Source: Ciona savignyi
Taxonomy: Eukaryota > Chordata > Ascidiacea > Phlebobranchia > Cionidae
Length of the DNA stretch: 64,000 nt
Direction of reading: 5' to 3'
Assembly (NCBI GenBank): GCA_000149265.1
Contig: CH002592.1
Location: 257,927-321,926, forward strand
Position 1 is the stretch's first letter. Each line of letters begins with the position of its first letter. The notes beneath the pieces were generated by a model. The model made no database searches and was not told where the DNA came from. It saw nothing but the letters and a program-made list of their open reading frames with translations. Shown piece after piece: positions 48,793-59,659 of the stretch. Made by a program: the position numbers and the translations under genes.

Positions 48793-49326
48793 GACAACAA
48801 AACGCCACTTTTAACATGAACTTATAAAGTTTAAATAATCACATTTTTAATAATAATTATTCTGGGTGAAATAATTGGTTAAATTATGTCAACAAATGTC
48901 TGGCACTAATGAATGTAATTAAACACATTATCATCAATAATACAGCTGAAAATGAGATTAAATATCTGGTTCTCAATGATTGTGTCTTGTGTAGATAAAG
49001 CAACAGAAACATAGATTGGGAACCATGCGATAAAAGTCACCAAAACCTCGACATTAAAAATTAAAATATGAATTGTGTCGGTCAACATCGCTCAGTCGAT
49101 GAGATTGTTGGAACAGAACCATTCGCGGAGTAAATTGTGACATTGTGCATTAAGCAGACATCGCCTGAACAAAAATATTATTTTAGCAGACAGATGAGCG
49201 AATGGACTTTTAATTGCTGTTTTCGACAAGTAATATTCGACCAAATTCAAAAGAATTTTTAGTTTGGCGAAAACCACATCTAATCTAATATAATATTAAA
49301 AAATAAAAATAAATAATAATATGCAA
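48793..49326. other. Roquin 5' flank
   Basis: AT-rich, no exon seen. The start ATG at 48792 is in frame with the RING, and no earlier in-frame ATG was found in the immediate upstream sequence. A promoter is not recognisable by motif. Confidence 0.4.
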
Positions 49327-50095
49327 AGAAGATGTCGGTTCCTTACTATTTTGGATCTAGATCAAGGATACGTTAAGGCAGCGGTTCCCAAACTTTTTTT
49401 GTTGGCGGCGCCTTTTGTATACTTATTAAACCTTGCGGCTCCCTTATAATGCCAAAATTTTCAAACTGCAAGTATTGTATATCCAGACTAGTACGCTTTT
49501 TGATAACCATTCAAACTCTTTAAAACACTGAAGTGACGAACGGTCAATCAATGCAAAGCAGTTATTTGACAAACCATTATTCGCAAAACAATGCAACGTT
49601 AGTCAGCAAATAGTGGCAGTTAACACCGAACAATGGATTTTTAACGAATACTTTATGGGATTGCACACCAGACACATGTGCAGTATTTTTTGTGAGAAAA
49701 CAATATAATAAATGCAGCAACTTCTGCATGCTTTCGCGGCGCCCCTGGCAAAGTCTCGCGGCTCCCCAGGGCGCCGCGGCGCCCAGTTTGGGAACCGCTG
49801 CGTTAAGGTTTGAAGTAGTATTTATTCATGGCTCGCGTAACGGTTCGGTAAGGAAACACGAACAGGCATGAGATTTGCCATCTGACGACAAATAAATGGT
49901 AGTCAGTTCTAAAAAGATCTATTGGTGAGTCCCAAGTGGACTGATGTGTAAATACAAAACACGGCAATTTATACTGAAAGTGACAATGGGCGCGAATGCA
50001 ATAAAACAGGGCGTCCGCGTTATATGACGTGTGTCGTGACGATCAATGTGTTTGTTCTCTTGTGCAACCGGTGCAATTAATATAATGATTGTGGA
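49327..50095. repeat. Dispersed repeat, copy 2, interrupted by a hAT MITE
   Basis: Homologous to the core of the foldback element at 5690-6095. A 422-base MITE splits it at 49379-49800. Both parts continue the homology after removal of the insert. Confidence 0.8.
49379..49800. mobile_element. hAT-type MITE
   Basis: Perfect 16-base terminal inverted repeats CAGCGGTTCCCAAACT / AGTTTGGGAACCGCTG are flanked by the 8-bp target duplication CGTTAAGG (49371-49378 and 49801-49808). The 422-base length and lack of an ORF make it a non-autonomous hAT element. The GC-rich subterminal stretch near 49730-49780 (GGCGCC, GCGGC) resembles the left end, GGCGGCGCC. Confidence 0.95.
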
Positions 50096-50362
50096 ACATG
50101 AGAATTTGCATCAACACCTTTCTTCGTCACAATTGAGGAAGTTAAATCTCCAGGTTGGGGAAATGAGGTTCGTTGAAGAAGCCGATGACCACGATGTTCA
50201 CGAGTACCACCAGAACGCCGAGAAATCTGTCTCCGCTTTGAATGCAGCTGTGTGCATGTATTCGATTGCTCTGGGCATTTCGAACCCGATGTATATAGAC
50301 CTTCTGACTGTCTGCTAGGGTCTTTTCGCCAGCGCAAAGCATACAGTACTGTTAAATATAGA

Positions 50363-50686
50363 CTAAACATAGACACTTATCTGGGTAACGGCACCCGCAT
50401 TGTTCACAGAGTGGTCGGCTTCGGACAACTTCTCACACTTCCCTTCTTGTACTTGAACGATAAAAACTTTGCCGGTGGTCTTTGAAGTCGATTGTTGAAA
50501 GGATCTCCCAGAAACTGGCTGACTGGTCACGTTGCAGATGGCGAAAATAGATGCCGATTGAAATTTCTTCTGTAATTCTCTAGACGAGTTGCAATTGCCT
50601 GATAGCGCGCCTCCGATGAGCTTGCCTTCACTCTCGTTGAAATGCGAGGTCGCGTAAATTAGGAGCCGTAATTCAGACGGCCCATG
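50363..50686 (-). CDS. Methionine-free open exon-like block, unknown
   Basis: The minus strand is open for 107 codons without any Met, so it would be an internal exon if real. The translation has balanced composition with N-glycosylation sequons (NES, NSS, NVT) and four Cys, and contains GKVFIVQVQEGKCEKL. This suggests an extracellular domain. Neither splice boundary is clear. On the same strand at 50142-50240 a hydrophobic stretch FLGVLVVLVNIVVIGFF followed by a short tail and stop could be the membrane anchor of the same gene. I recognise no family. Confidence 0.35.
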   Translation of the reverse strand, partial: HGPSELRLLIYATSHFNESEGKLIGGALSGNCNSSRELQKKFQSASIFAICNVTSQPVSGRSFQQSTSKTTGKVFIVQVQEGKCEKLSEADHSVNNAGAVTQISVYV

Positions 50687-50743
50687 TTAATGGTTATGCA
50701 TATTGTAAAAATTGGGACACTTGTTGGTTCGCATTGTTTCTGC

Positions 50744-50840
50744 TTAAAACTTTTTCCAGCCCCGAAGTGATTTCGCATCCAATCTTTCAGCGACCACCTT
50801 GTATGAGTAAGGAATCTTGAGACCAACACAGGAATTATCG
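50744..50840 (-). CDS. Possible exon next to the 28-bp repeat
   Basis: The minus-strand frame KMVDNSCVGLKIPYSYK then V at a CAAG|GTGGTC donor-like site looks protein-like and lies directly upstream of the 50.4-50.7 kb block. The 28-bp minisatellite abuts it. Very tentative. Confidence 0.22.
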
Positions 50841-50844
50841 ACCA

Positions 50845-51035
50845 TCTTTGAGATATTGAGATCTCGTCTGTTGGTTGAAGGTATTAAGATCTCGTCTGTT
50901 GGGTAAAGATATTGAGACCTTGTCTGTTGGGTAAAGATATTGAGATCTCGTCTGTTGGGTGAAGATATTGAGATCTCGTCTGTTGGGTGAAGATATTGAG
51001 ATCCCGTCTGATGGGTGAAGATATTGAGACCTCGA
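50845..51035. repeat. 28-bp minisatellite, about 6-7 copies
   Basis: Unit AGATCTCGTCTGTTGGGTGAAGATATTG, with variants (GACCTTG, GGTTGAAGGTATTA). Because 28 is not a multiple of three, frames cycle. The overlapping minus ORFs here are repeat artefacts. Confidence 0.9.
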
Positions 51036-51073
51036 AACAATTTTTGCCAAAATAATTCTTCATTTACCTTCAC

Positions 51074-52134
51074 CCATATCCTACAGCATTAAGGAACCAA
51101 AATGCAAACTGTTTTTTTCTACTGCAATGTACAAAGGGTTCTGCCACGGCGTTGGTCAAGGAATGCCAACCTGTGCCTAATAATGTTGGCTACTCCAAGG
51201 TTCGCTAAAGGACGCTTTCAGAGAGAAATACCAAATTGCACGAGCATGTCTTGATCCACTGGTAAACTAGACACCACTTCGTTTAAAAATACGCATAGTT
51301 TTATTCAATTTTCCTCAAAACTTACTGCTTGTATGTGGACATTAAGTGGCATGAAGTACCTACATAAAATGGATAACATGGACATCATTTTTAAAATCAT
51401 CAAACGTATTTCCCATTGCTGTCAGGGTGGATGGGAGCATGTCACAGATGAACCCCTACATGAAAAAACAAGAAATAAGCATCCAAGACAGGGGTGGGCA
51501 ACTTTGCTAGTAGTATTACTATGTATTTGTAATTTTGTGTAATGTCTGTTCTCTTGAAAAATGACCATTTGTTTTATTGAGTTCATAGTTAGTTTTCCGC
51601 CAGTGCTTTATTTTTTTTAATACTTTGTATTAATGCTATATCATTCTATTTCGCTTCAACAAACTCGCAATACTGCAATGCAAACTGACGCCGTCGTAAG
51701 TTGGTCACAAGTCACCCAACAGACAAGCAATATAAACAATAGTTAGGTTAACAATTCTAACGTCTGACGTATAGGTTTCCAATAACGACCGCTAAGTAAG
51801 TGCCTTTGCTGGAAACTATCGGGTTTTGATCACACAACATTTGACACGAAGGTCACACACACACTTGGTCGACAATACATGTTTACTAAATTTTATACTT
51901 AGTTTCTCCACGATTATTCTAAATCTCCAAAACCATTCACCAAAGTTAAACATTTATCCTGTAACAACAAGACAGTATACTATGTACAATATTTATTTAC
52001 ATGCGCTCATTAAATGAATTTAACATTTCCAGCATTACTGTGATACCAAATAAATGCACCAGCTATCCAACCGACGTGTTACAAAGCACGGTAGATGATT
52101 GATATGAAGCAATTACATTAATCACATCAATACA
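51074..52134. other. No recognised gene
   Basis: AT-rich with short frames only. AGGGGTGGGCAACTTTG at 51491-51507 resembles a hAT terminus, but no matching inverted end was found. Confidence 0.4.
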
Positions 52135-52607
52135 TTGTAATAATGGTGGGTACGATGCATTGGAATAATGGTGGGTACGATGTATTGAAACAATGGTGGG
52201 TACGATGCATTGAAACAATGGTGGGTACGATGCATTGGAATAATGGTGGGTACGGTGCATTGGAATAATGGTGGGTACGATGCATTGGAATAATGGTGGG
52301 TACGATACATTGGAATAATGGTGGGTACGATGCATTGGAATAATGGTGGGTACGATGCATTGGAATAATGGTGGGTACGATGCATTGGAATAATGGTGGG
52401 TACGATGCAATGGAATAATGGTGGGTACAATGCATTGGAATAATGGTGGGTACGATTCATTGAAACAATGGTGGGTACGATGCATTGGAATAATGGTGGG
52501 TGCGATGCATTGGAATAATGGTGGGTGCGATGCATTGAAATAATGGTGGGTACGATGCATTGGAATAATGGTGGGTACAATGCATTGTAATAATGGTGGG
52601 TGTAAAA
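52135..52607. repeat. 25-bp satellite, about 19 copies
   Basis: Unit GGTGGGTACGATGCATTGGAATAAT in head-to-tail array with few variants (TTGAAACAAT, TACAATGCA). Three units make 25 codons, so all minus-strand phases stay open and give ORFs up to 188 codons. These are artefacts. Confidence 0.95.
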
Positions 52608-53392
52608 ATGTCATATATTGTAACAACATTTTAAATGATCTCGTGTGTTAGTTTGGTATCATGTAGCGAAATAGACACCAGCCATGTACTTGTTAAAAAC
52701 TGTATTGATTTTGCTCTTTGATATATGTTGTGTAGTGTTTGTCGTTTTTACTTTAGTTGGTAATCATAAGAATATTTTTGTGTTATTGTGGACTCGTTTA
52801 ATATTTTTTTAATGAGTGGACGCTTCTGGAATTATGTTTTCATATAAACTGACAACGTTGTTTTATTGTCCAGAAATGTCTTTTATTGTCGGGCATTGGT
52901 TGGTGATTATAAATATATTTAAGACGCTTCAATTAAATATATTTAAGACGCTTCCACGCTTTAATTTGCTCCTTTTAAACTTGTCGAACCAATCTATGAG
53001 GTCAGAGATTTCATTTCCTTTCAAGATGAAATCCTGCAAGTAATTCATATCAATTTGTTATATTTCCACATATTTCCCACCAAAATAACAGTTTGAATGC
53101 GATCATCATTGCAACCGATGGTGGCTTGAGCAACAGTAGTTTAAACACAGTTTTAAAATTTGCGGCTAAATATATGATTAATTCAATAATTTTTAATATA
53201 ACAAGAGCATCATTTATTTTACAATTATGATGCAATACAACACAATGCACATTATTTACAACTCTTCATTAACTTTTTTTATTAAAATTTTATTAATTTG
53301 GCAACAACTGTAAAATGTTGATCGACAGCAGGTAAGTTGTAATAAAACTTATAACAAGAATCAAACAAACTTCTCATGAACCTGAGGCTTAC
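52608..53392. other. No recognised gene; end of the LRR array
   Basis: AT-rich. Reading on the minus strand beyond the last LRR exon (53393), a tryptophan-rich terminal A exon like those at 54939, 59660 and 63374 was expected but not found here. Confidence 0.5.
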
Positions 53393-54727
53393 CTGGGGAG
53401 AAGGGAGTTGTCTGATTGCATCTTGCATTATAAGGTGACTGTTTGGTGAAAGTATGCAATCCCCCAAGTCCAGTTCCGATATGTTTCTGAGACATTGGGC
53501 AACTTCATCAGGAAGCTGTCCAAAACCATTCATTCCAAGTTTTATCTGTATAGAATAAGAATATCTCAGTAGGTAAATACACATCTGAAGATTTTAAGTA
53601 TGGATATTCATGTTAAATTCTCGTGGATGGTAAACTAACATTATCACAAAGAAAATTGGAATTTTAATAAATTGATTTGCTTCACCAGGTCTAATATAGC
53701 AGTAGTTTTAAGCGAAATTGTTCATGGTTGTTCACATTTATCATTTCAAAACAATATTAATTTTTACGCAAATATATATAGCTGATTGTTTATATAGAAT
53801 GTTATAAGTATAAAATTATTGAATAGCATCTAATCATTTTAACAATAAACGGAAGCATGCGGTAAACTACAAATCTTCTATAATGATTGAATGTTTTACA
53901 CTTCAACATCAAGTTAATATATTTACTTTGTTCTGTCGCTCATTGAGAGCTTGTCTCAAACCTACGATCAGCTGTTCATATCCATCTAACCAAAGTTCAT
54001 CCAGAGCTTCCATGTGCGGTCGCAAATATCCAACTATATCACTCATCTCTAATTCTTCACACCAGGGTGCCTGTGACCAAACTCCATTTGTTATCACTTA
54101 TCTGGGTTTTGTTATCACAATGGTGCATGAACTTTACGAGTCCGCAGCATAAACGATGTACTTATGGCTCATCACAAAGCATTTACCAACGTTTGTATAA
54201 AATTTGTAAAAACAAAATTATGCTAGGTCATATAATTAACTACATATCTATTCACTAATGGAAGCGCCACATTACACGGCATGTTTAGATAAAGTCTGTG
54301 TTCCGTTGAATATCCCTTCACAGTCCGTATGCAGCTCATGCCTGATATAAATGATGTATGGAAATTGTTTAACATGATATTTCTATGTTGAATATGATCG
54401 TTGATCGCTGGACTTCTAATTGATCTCGCAATATGAGTCTACTGGTCTGTTACTTGTTCAATACTGCATTAAGACAAGTAACAAAAGGTATTCTACCATA
54501 TATGTAAGTACAAGATGAATTATTATATTCAAAGAAAATGTTTGACCTTATGAGTTAAATATATCACATGGGACCATATTAGATTAATCCGAATAAATTG
54601 GGAGATTTAGAAATGAGTGCAATCTCTCCACCAGGTTGGTATACGTCTGTGTTATAATTTACAAATCAAACACAGATGGACTTACTACGAATTCCTCATC
54701 CCATACACGTAATGATAACCTTGTGAT
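53393..54727 (-). CDS. LRR cassette I: exons B1, C1, D1 (no terminal exon found)
   Basis: Three phase-0 exons: B1 54727-54686 (14 codons, ITRLSLRVWDEEFV), C1 54070-53927 (48 codons, with VGYLRPHMEALDELWL) and D1 53545-53393 (51 codons, with AQCLRNISELDLGDC). Acceptors are ATTTCAG, GTCACAG and TATACAG; donors GTAAGT, GTAAAT and GTAAGC. Together they encode RNase-inhibitor-type leucine-rich repeats (a strand LxxLxL followed by a helix). D1 is clearly more diverged than D2 and D3. No NACHT exon lies nearby. It could be the 3' part of an NLR gene whose 5' part lies beyond 64 kb, or a degenerate copy. Confidence 0.68.
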
Positions 54728-54938
54728 CTGAAATTAAAATTTGGGGATAAATTGACATTTATCATGTGAATCATCATTTACATTTTAGTAAAGTTGTATT
54801 ATTTCTACTTTATTTTTATGTTATTGTAAAATAATATAATGATAATTTAACTCAATGAAGAATGCCTAGATATAAACCTACCATATAACAAACTAATTGA
54901 TGATATTAAACAATACACGACATATAGAAAGCCATATT
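54728..54938 (-). terminator. Polyadenylation signal region after A1
   Basis: AATAAA on the minus strand (54814-54809) lies about 125 bases after the A1 stop and before exon B1. Equivalent AATAAA sites follow A2 and A3, supporting A as a true 3'-terminal exon. Confidence 0.45.
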
Positions 54939-57900
54939 TTATTCCACCTTCCCAGGTTTAAGTTGAAGAATTCGTTTCAGATCATCAGCTTTATTTTCTT
55001 CATACACTGTCCAACTCTTCACCCATTGAGTACAGTCCTGTTCACCCCATCCATCACCACCATCATCTACAACCAAGTCCTGAGGAAATATTTATTTAAA
55101 GTTACAAAGCAGAAATACATTGTATAGAATTAATTGCTTATATATAGAAAAACCTATTTCCAATAAATATTTAAATTGGCAAATTTTTGAGTTTTATCAT
55201 TGTATAAAATATGTATATTTTGGAAATGTGGTAGAACGTAGCAGATTGAGGCAGTGTAAAGAACTCATTTACACAGTATATACCGCACACTTATTAAAAT
55301 GTAGACAACATTATTTGCAATACACAAGAATTATGTTTCTATTTAAATATATCTGCGCCAATATGCAATCCCCGATCAGTGGTCTACAGGAGCTTTTCAA
55401 TATAAATTCTTAGTCATAATGCTACCATTGTTACAGCAAGTTATGTTATATCTGCCTCGTGTAAGATGGATAGATTTTAGGCGACAATTTGTGGAAATCC
55501 AACCCAGTGCTGTGTTACCACGGGGATGAATATGAATTGTTATAAATAACCCTGCAGAATATCGCAAAGTAACTCAAAATTCCATGTAAACTGACACCAG
55601 GCAGGAAATGTTATCTAATTATGTGTAGATGTGCACCAATGTGTAGAAATTCCATTCAAAATTAATAATTGTCAGATACTGTTTATCAACATGTAAGTTA
55701 TAGCATGGTGTCACGATTTGATTCGAGCTCCCGTTTTCCGGGAATATGTGGTCTTCCCAGAGTTGAAGATACAGAGGGTTCGAGACGGAAAGCAGCAATT
55801 CTGGTTTGAACAGAATTGCTTGCCCAGTGAACAGAACTTAACACTTAACATGTAACACAATCTGTTTATATGCATTTTCCAAGGTAAGTCTTGGACAATT
55901 CCAGATCATTTTATTAGTTAATTTAAAGTGTAATTCTTCATTCAATTTTTCAGTTTTTTTGTAAAATATCTTAAACAAATTAATGTGGGTTTGACAGGAT
56001 GTGAAAACTATTTATTTCGCAGGTAGCCTGCTGTAAGCTTAAAAAACAAAGCAGCCACAACAAATAAAATGGCGGGTGATCTATACCAGGGCTTCTTAAA
56101 CTTTTAAGCTAGCGACCACTTTTAATCTGAAAATATTCTTTACGTTTAAAATAAAAATACACACAGGGTATAGTAGTTTGTGTGAAATTAATTCTTGCAA
56201 GCCCTAAAATTCAATGACCTACAGTTTGGGAAGCCATGATTCAGGCGTTTTAGTGACTTATCTGTATGATGTGCAGTAAAATAAGAGGAGATTTTATTCA
56301 TGTTTATCCCTGAGAATGGGAAAATACAAGGGATATTACCTCGGGATATTGCCCCAATTGTTGTGTTATCGGAAATGTTAATGTCTAAATGACATGTTAA
56401 ATCAATTTGGTAGAACCCAATAATCCACTGGGTTCACATGATGTATGCAATGTGCCTGGTTAGAAAAAACAAATATGTAGTAACCAATTTTTCACCTTCC
56501 ATCATTCAGCCGAAACGTAACGCAATAAATCACTTGTAAAAATGATGATTAATAATTTCGAATTGATTCTTAGTATCATTAAACTGGATGTTTGGCTTAG
56601 AGATGGTGAACAGAGATATAAGACGAATGGTTGACGGTTGCAATCCGCTATTATGAACAAGTCAGTTGAAAGATAGTCTATCTAAAATTAATGATAGTTC
56701 AGCCGACTTACTTGAGGGTTGGGAAGTTGTTGAACAGCTTCACGTAAGATGATGCGACTTTGTACGGATAAACTCCACTCTTCAATTTGTAATTCGCTGA
56801 TGTTGCGCAGACAATCGCCCAAAGCCATTGCTCCGTCTTCATTGAAGTAAGATCGCATTATATGCAAGACCATCTGAAATGAAAGTAAACTTGGTTCTAA
56901 CATTAAGATTCAAAAATGGGAAGTTGGTTAGCTCGGTTGGATGACAGATTCGCGCTTATTCTTTCATTCTCCCATACCTAGACAATGGATCTATATCAAT
57001 TGGAACTGAATCAATCGGCTTGGAGAATAGGTAACAAGCAATTGATTTACATAAAGAGTTTACAAATGGCAAATCACAGTTTGTAGTAACCAACCGATAT
57101 ATTGTGTAGGATTCAACAGGGACAAAGCCCTACCCTACGTTGCCAACCCTGTGTTGGCGAATTTGAGCTGCTTTACGCACTTGACCAGTGATTGCTCTAT
57201 TTGCTATATTTGACATAAAACACCCTCTTGTGCTGTCATGTAATTGCGCTAGCAAATTAACGATGAGATATTCGCAATCTAGTATAGAAATTCTGACAGA
57301 TAGACACATATACAGAAACATAAAAACACAGACACAATTTCTGGGTTTGCTTTCGTGCGACCCAGAACAGCTCAATCCATAAACCTGCTTCCACGAAGTA
57401 AAGAAAAAAAAGGCCGAAATTACTATGACCTTTTAAATCAGCAGCGACGCCATGACGCTTCATTGGGCACACAGAAATCGGGAATTTAGATACTTGGGAT
57501 TGGGCTCTAAAAGGACCGTAACATTGTCCGGCCCGGTGGTCTAGACAGTTAAAGTGCGTCGTCCTTTCAATTAGAAAGGGTTGCAGGGTGCGAAAACTGG
57601 TCGCTAGCTAGTCGGGTTGTGTCAACTCTGGGGCAAGGCACTTTACGGACATTGCCTGAACCCAGCGGATTAATGGGTTCTACAAAATTGAATGAACGTG
57701 TCTATCATATACAACACACTGCAATAGCTCCGGTAACCCGACGATGGGCGCGAGGTGATCTGACGATTGCCCGTGTGATAACCCCCTAGGTTTTCCCATT
57801 CACGGGGATAAACATGAATATCCTATCCTATCCTATCCTATCCTATCCTAACATATTGCTTAAAAATATGTATAAACCAATATATAATAATTCAACCAAT

Positions 57901-59431
57901 ATATAGGCTCAAAAAACGATGGTCAACAAAAGTAATAAAAGTATTAAACTGTTGTTTTTCTATTTTTTACAACAAACGAAACCTGTGATAAACTTGTTTA
58001 ATAAATTGTGTCTTTATATTTTATTCGGTTGTCACTCAGAAGAAAACCTGATATAAATAGTGGATAGGCCTAGGTCACTTTTAATACTTTGCACAGCAGA
58101 GATTGAGATTTTCCAACGGGAATTAAGCAGCTTAAATCAAATGGTCATGTTTTACATGTCAACATAAAGTTGGTATATTTACCTTGTTCTGTCGCTCATT
58201 GATAGCTTGGCTCAAACCTACGATCAGCTGTCCGCATCTATGTAACCAAAGTTCATTCAGAGCTTCCATGTGCGGTTGCAAATATCCAACAATATCCCTC
58301 ATCTCTAATTTTTTATACCAGGTTCCCTGTGACCAAACTCCATTTGTTATTACTTTTTTGGATTTTGTTATCAAAATGTTGCATGATCTTACTACGCGAC
58401 TGTTGCGTATATGATGTACTAATGTCTCATTACAAAGCATTTACCAACCTTTGTATACACTTTTAACAAAAATTATGGAATATCAAGTAATTAACGACTT
58501 GGTGATAAACAATGCATTAAAGTGCTGACCATTGTGTTTATCATGCAGCGTGATCAGCCAGTGGTTATAAATAGCGGGTTGGTACCATGGTAATGGTACA
58601 TGATATTTCTATGTTGAATATGATCCTTTATTGCTTGACTTCTAATTGACCTCGCAATATGAGCCTAATGGTCTGTTACTTGTTCAATACTGCATTATGG
58701 CAAGTAACAAAAGCTATACTACCAAATATGTAAAGTATTAGATGAATTATAATAATCAAAGAAAATGTTTGACTTTATGAGTTATAATAGGATAGGATAT
58801 TCATGNNNNNNNNNNNNNNNNNNNNNNNNNNNNNNNNNNNNNNNNNNNNNNNNNNNNNNNNNNNNNNNNNNNNNNNNNNNNNNNNNNNNNNNNNNNNNNN
58901 NNNNNTTTTCCCATTCACGGGGATAAAGATGAATATCCTATCCTATCCTATTAATCAAAGAAAATGTTTGACTTTATGAGTTAGAATAGAATAGGATAAT
59001 TATGTTTATCCCCATGAATGGGAAAAACTATGAGGTTAACACACAATCGGCAGATCACCTCGCGCCCATCAATACGGTTTCTAGAGCTATTGCAGTGTTT
59101 CATGTATGATTCACACGTTTCTTTAATTTAGTAAAACCCATTAAATCTACTGGTTTCAGGCAATGTTCATTAACTGCCTTGCTCAAAGACACAGCCTACT
59201 AGTTGGTTTAGTACCTACAACCCTTCGACTAAAAAGCGACGCACTAAACAACCAGACTATTATGTTGAATATATGACATGAGACAAAATGAGATTAATCG
59301 GGATAAATTGGGAGATTTAGAAATGAGTGCAATCTCTCCACCAGGTTGGTAAACGTCTTTGTTATAATTTATAAATCAAACACAGATGTACTTACTCGAG
59401 TGTCCCATGCTTTCAATGATAACCTTGTGAT
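54939..59431 (-). CDS. LRR cassette II: exons B2, C2, D2, A1
   Basis: B2 59431-59396 (12 codons), C2 58326-58183 (48), D2 56873-56712 (54) and A1 55079-54939 (46 plus TAA) join in phase 0 to 160 codons. C2 carries VGYLQPHMEALNELWL; D2 carries DGAMALGDCLRNISELQI and SRIILREAVQQLPNPQ, nearly the same as the third exon of the NLR gene at 11.3 kb. A1 is a short acidic, Trp-rich tail (QWVKSWTVYEENKADDLKRI) that I cannot assign to a named domain. Donors are GTAAGT, GTAAAT and GTAAGT; acceptors end in CAG except B2 (TAG). The B2-C2 intron contains the second N gap. LRR regions of NLR proteins sense ligands or hold the protein inactive. Confidence 0.72.
55080..56711 (-). other. Cassette II intron D2-A1
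   Basis: Intron sequence shared with 10182-11267 and 60330-61375. Includes an older SINE at 56300-56540. Confidence 0.6.
57106..57522. repeat. 0.4-kb dispersed repeat, copy 2
   Basis: Counterpart of 42346-42743. It lies in the C2-D2 intron of cassette II and is directly followed by a SINE. Confidence 0.85.
57526..57850 (+). repeat. tRNA-derived SINE with ATCCT tail
   Basis: Best copy of the family: A-box-like GGTGGTCTAGACAGTTAAAGTGCG, B-box-like GGTTGCAGGGTGCGAA, body to CCCATTCACGGGGATAAACA, tail (TATCC)n at 57826-57850. Confidence 0.85.
57851..58182. other. Cassette II intron sequence
   Basis: Homologous to 61610-61962 (for example AACCAATATATAGGCT and TTTGCACAGCAG). No exon. Confidence 0.6.
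58786..58950. repeat. SINE tail fragments around a 100-base gap
   Basis: 58806-58905 is exactly 100 N. The left edge ends in a GGATAGGATATTCATG SINE tail; the right edge starts in the opposite-orientation SINE end CCCATTCACGGGGATAAAGATG. The flank AATCAAAGAAAATGTTTGACTTTATGAGTTA occurs on both sides (from 58754 and from 58952), so a repeat or misjoin is likely at the gap. Confidence 0.8.
58983..59264 (-). repeat. tRNA-derived SINE, diverged
   Basis: Minus-oriented copy with GGATAGGATAATTATG tail at left and a decayed head near 59264. Confidence 0.7.
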
Positions 59432-59659
59432 CTAAAATTAAAATTTGAGAATAGTTTAATATCTATCATGTGATACAGCATTTATTTTAGTAAAATTAAA
59501 CAATATTTATCCACATAAAACAAGGTAGTAATAATTCTATTTACTTTACATATTATTGTAAAATAATAAAAGTTTCATTTAAATTCTATGGATAATACTT
59601 AAGTTAAGACATACCAAACTAATTCGTGAAATAATACATTACACATTGAAAGCCACATT

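Noticed and set aside
50046..50485. Plus-strand ORFs in the same place as the minus exon-like block
   Set aside because: Composition and continuity favour the minus strand. The evidence is not strong enough to call either as a sure gene.
51491..51507. Second hAT element (AGGGGTGGGCAACTTTG)
   Set aside because: No matching inverted end or 8-bp target duplicate was found.
52063..52629. 188-residue minus ORF
   Set aside because: Translation of the 25-bp satellite.
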